A stretch of 45,941 nucleotides of DNA from Burkholderiales bacterium (GTDB lineage: Bacteria; Pseudomonadota; Gammaproteobacteria; Burkholderiales; Burkholderiaceae_F), in the NCBI GenBank assembly GCA_020248785.1, contig JADCGX010000237.1:1-45941 (forward strand). The letters are read 5' to 3'. Position 1 is the first letter of the stretch. Every line of letters starts with the position of its first letter. Positions 44,073 to 45,941 of the stretch are shown in pieces. Under the pieces are notes generated by a model, which was not told the origin of the DNA, searched no databases, and saw only the letters and a program-made list of their open reading frames with translations. The position numbers and the translations under genes were made by a program.

Positions 44073-45941
44073 GTGCCCACCGTAAATCAAGTGCAGCAAG
44101 CGACGTTTTCCTCCAACGGTCTGAACACGATCGTGCTTGATGGCGGAGGGATCAACTTCCTCAACAAGTCCAATCAGTCCGAATCGGTCACCATCGGCCA
44201 GGAGACGTCGAACCAAGTGATCACGACCTCGGCGGCGGCAGACAATTTCGTCGTCCGTGGGAGCGGACACACGGTCAATGCGGGCGCAGGCAATGACGGC
44301 TTCGTCATCGAGAACGCCTCGAACGGAAGGTTCAATGGTGAAGCGGGCGACGACACCTTTGACGTCCGGGGTGTGAATTGGGGATCGTATCTGTCGGGCG
44401 GAGCGGGTTTCGACACGGTGCGCTTCGCCGCCGGGCCGGAGGTCTATCACGTTCGCGACCGGGGCACGTACTTCGACTTCGTAAAGCAGGTCGAGGCCAG
44501 CGACGGCGCATCCAAGACCGGATCGGTCGTCCGCGTGGGCAAAGACGTCGAACGGTTCGAGTTTGCCGGCGGCCCGACTCTCACGAGCGCGCAACTCATC
44601 GGGCTGGCCGCTGCCGGAGGCCAGCTTCAGCCCACGGCGCCGCTTCCCAACGCAATCAACGGAACCGTGCCAAACGGTACGTTGACGATCGCCACCGCTC
44701 TTGACGATCGCATCACGATCGGCTCGACCAGCACCGTCCGGAGTGGCGCGGGCAACGACACCATCACGGACACCAAAGGCTTCTGGAACGACATCAACAC
44801 CGGTACAGGCGACGACGTGGTGAGCAGTGCCGGTGACTGGGTGAGCCGCACCGACCTGGGGGACGGGGACGACCGGCTCAATCTCGGCCTCGGAGGCGGT
44901 GCCGGAGTCCACGATGGCGGCAGCGGCGAGGATACGCTCAAGCTCATCGGCGCGGACTTCGTCGTCCGGGCGCGGCAGGGCGGAGGCTTCCACATCGAGC
45001 GCGGCAAAGCCGCGTCGAGCAACTTCGTGAACTTCGAGCGCTTCGAACTTGGAGGGCGCACCTACACAGCAGCCGAGCTGGGCACGGCTGTCAGCGAGGC
45101 GGGTGGACGTCTCGTTCTGGGCGTCGACCGCAACCAGTTCGGTTCGACGGGCAGCGACACTCTGACGATCGCCAACGGTCAATGGGCCGCCGTGTATGCA
45201 GGACTCGGTGACGACGTGATCAATCTCTCCGGACACGAAGTCCGAGGGGACGGCGGCGCTGGGAACGACGTCTTCCACATCAGCAACTCAAGAACCCAGT
45301 GGAACCGCGTCACGGCCAATGGGGGTCTTGGGGACGACACCTTCTATCTCGACGATCGTGCCAACCAAGCCGCCACCAACCTGTACACGCTGAACGGCGG
45401 GCAGGGCAACGACGTGGCCGTGTTTGCCCGCAAGGCCAGCGAATACCGCCTGACCGAGGTCGCAGGCAACACCGTGACGCTGACGCACATCGCGTCGGGT
45501 GCCAGGAGTAGGTTGACGGACATCGAGTCGCTGCAGTTCGAGGGCGGCACGCGATACGCCCTGAGCGCGCTTCAAACGATGTTCTCGACCACTCAGGCGC
45601 AGACCTTGCGCGGGGAGATCAGCATCCGCCTCAAGGACCTCGCCACGAAGCGGCCAGAGGAAGAGCTGCACTCACGGCCCGAGCCTGGAGCGCTATCAAC
45701 CACCCGGGGGACTACCTCCCGAAACCAAGGAGATCAGACCATGTCAGCACCGACAGTGAGCACGTCGTCGAACGGACTCACCGCGATCAGCAGCGGAATT
45801 GCCGTCGTTCTGCTCAAGGACCTGCGCGATGGAGGCAGCGCGGTCGACCAGGTCGTGGTTACGTCTCAGAACGACGCACAGGTTTACGGCGGCACCATTG
45901 GCGACACAGAGACGATTCTCACCGGTGAGTGGGGCGATCCC
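44073..45941 (+). CDS. RTX-like beta-roll protein, open through the window end
   Basis: A GTG at 44073, four codons after an in-frame TAG, opens a frame that has no stop up to 45941. The first 556 codons form one protein. It has a Sec-free N-terminus (MPTVNQVQQATFSSNGLN) and then many degenerate Ca2+-binding beta-roll motifs (NAGAGNDGF, NGEAGDDTF, RSGAGNDTI, GTGDDVV, GDGGAGNDVF, NGGLGDDTF, NGGQGNDVA). It ends each half with an FERFELGGRTY or IESLQFEGGTRY segment, typical of type-I-secreted RTX proteins. Folding on Ca2+ outside the cell is expected. No T1SS genes are in view. It follows the ZorAB-like pair. It reads in frame into a second N-terminus at 45741. Confidence 0.82.
   Translation, partial: MPTVNQVQQATFSSNGLNTIVLDGGGINFLNKSNQSESVTIGQETSNQVITTSAAADNFVVRGSGHTVNAGAGNDGFVIENASNGRFNGEAGDDTFDVRGVNWGSYLSGGAGFDTVRFAAGPEVYHVRDRGTYFDFVKQVEASDGASKTGSVVRVGKDVERFEFAGGPTLTSAQLIGLAAAGGQLQPTAPLPNAINGTVPNGTLTIATALDDRITIGSTSTVRSGAGNDTITDTKGFWNDINTGTGDDVVSSAGDWVSRTDLGDGDDRLNLGLGGGAGVHDGGSGEDTLKLIGADFVVRARQGGGFHIERGKAASSNFVNFERFELGGRTYTAAELGTAVSEAGGRLVLGVDRNQFGSTGSDTLTIANGQWAAVYAGLGDDVINLSGHEVRGDGGAGNDVFHISNSRTQWNRVTANGGLGDDTFYLDDRANQAATNLYTLNGGQGNDVAVFARKASEYRLTEVAGNTVTLTHIASGARSRLTDIESLQFEGGTRYALSALQTMFSTTQAQTLRGEISIRLKDLATKRPEEELHSRPEPGALSTTRGTTSRNQGDQTMSAPTVSTSSNGLTAISSGIAVVLLKDLRDGGSAVDQVVVTSQNDAQVYGGTIGDTETILTGEWGDP
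45741..45941 (+). CDS. Second RTX-like paralogue, N-terminus only
   Basis: AAGGAG at 45727-45732 and an ATG eight bases later open MSAPTVSTSSNGLTAISSG, which repeats the start of the preceding protein (PTV..., SSNGL-T/N-I). The gene is cut by the window end after 67 codons, before any clear beta-roll motif. It is in the same frame as the first protein with no stop between them, so it is either a separate cistron behind read-through, or the second half of one large fused protein. Confidence 0.7.
   Translation, partial: MSAPTVSTSSNGLTAISSGIAVVLLKDLRDGGSAVDQVVVTSQNDAQVYGGTIGDTETILTGEWGDP

Noticed and set aside
44004..45278. 424-codon minus-strand frame
   Set aside because: The plus strand encodes repeated RTX nonapeptides, so the minus frame is a shadow.
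1..45941. CRISPR arrays, rRNA genes, phage structural genes
   Set aside because: I saw no regularly spaced direct repeats of 25-40 bases, no rRNA sequence and no capsid, tail or terminase motifs.

Overview
The window is GC-rich bacterial DNA whose gene families (a fused indolepyruvate:ferredoxin oxidoreductase, an ATC-hydrolase-like protein beside a nitronate monooxygenase, a Dpp/Opp-type ABC transporter, HipBA and VapBC modules) fit a betaproteobacterium, most likely of the Burkholderiales. The genus cannot be read from the sequence. Ordinary metabolic DNA (about 22.2-33.2 kb) is flanked by accessory DNA on both sides.

Region 1 (1-9.2 kb) is mobile and defence DNA. It holds the end of an IS1595/ISXO2-like transposase, a PIN/RHH toxin-antitoxin pair, hipBA with a recognisable promoter and operator, a 47-nt 3' fragment of an initiator tRNA-Met gene still followed by a tRNA-type terminator (an attachment-site scar), vapBC with a palindromic operator, a Fic remnant, a large PLD-DEAD-DUF3427 helicase, and, convergent to it, a HIT-like gene coupled to a frameshifted gene resembling the sulfur-binding domain of phosphorothioate-dependent restriction enzymes.

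Region 2 (9.4-13.9 kb) has an ATC-hydrolase-like protein, a cupin/nitronate monooxygenase operon, a PAS-GAF-GGDEF diguanylate cyclase and the tail of an MlrC-like peptidase.

Region 3 (14.0-21.8 kb) has a small membrane-tailed ORF and three unrecognised large proteins without Sec signals: one with two N-terminal repeats and a hydrophobic core, one beta-rich protein ending in Phe, and a 1062-residue multidomain protein. A second, broken, inverted copy of the transposase lies among them.

Region 4 (22.2-33.2 kb) is metabolic: indolepyruvate oxidoreductase with a divergent Lrp-type regulator, then a LysR regulator divergent from a five-gene peptide/nickel-type ABC importer.

Region 5 (33.4 kb to the end) is the most unusual part. 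Two roughly 1100-residue winged-helix/BTAD/P-loop/helical-repeat regulators converge and overlap at their 3' ends. They are followed by a small acidic protein, a MotA/ZorA-like channel with a long helical tail, a translationally coupled MotB/ZorB-like OmpA-domain partner, and tandem RTX-like beta-roll proteins joined in one frame with no stop codon. Paired CAAAG boxes 10-11 bp apart lie upstream of the small acidic gene, the motor and the RTX gene. Similar pairs occur ahead of two of the region 3 transcription units. This suggests, as inference, one regulon in which SARP-like regulators control a PMF-driven envelope motor and a set of candidate exported proteins, in the manner of Salmonella SiiAB/SiiE or Zorya ZorAB, but with a different cargo.
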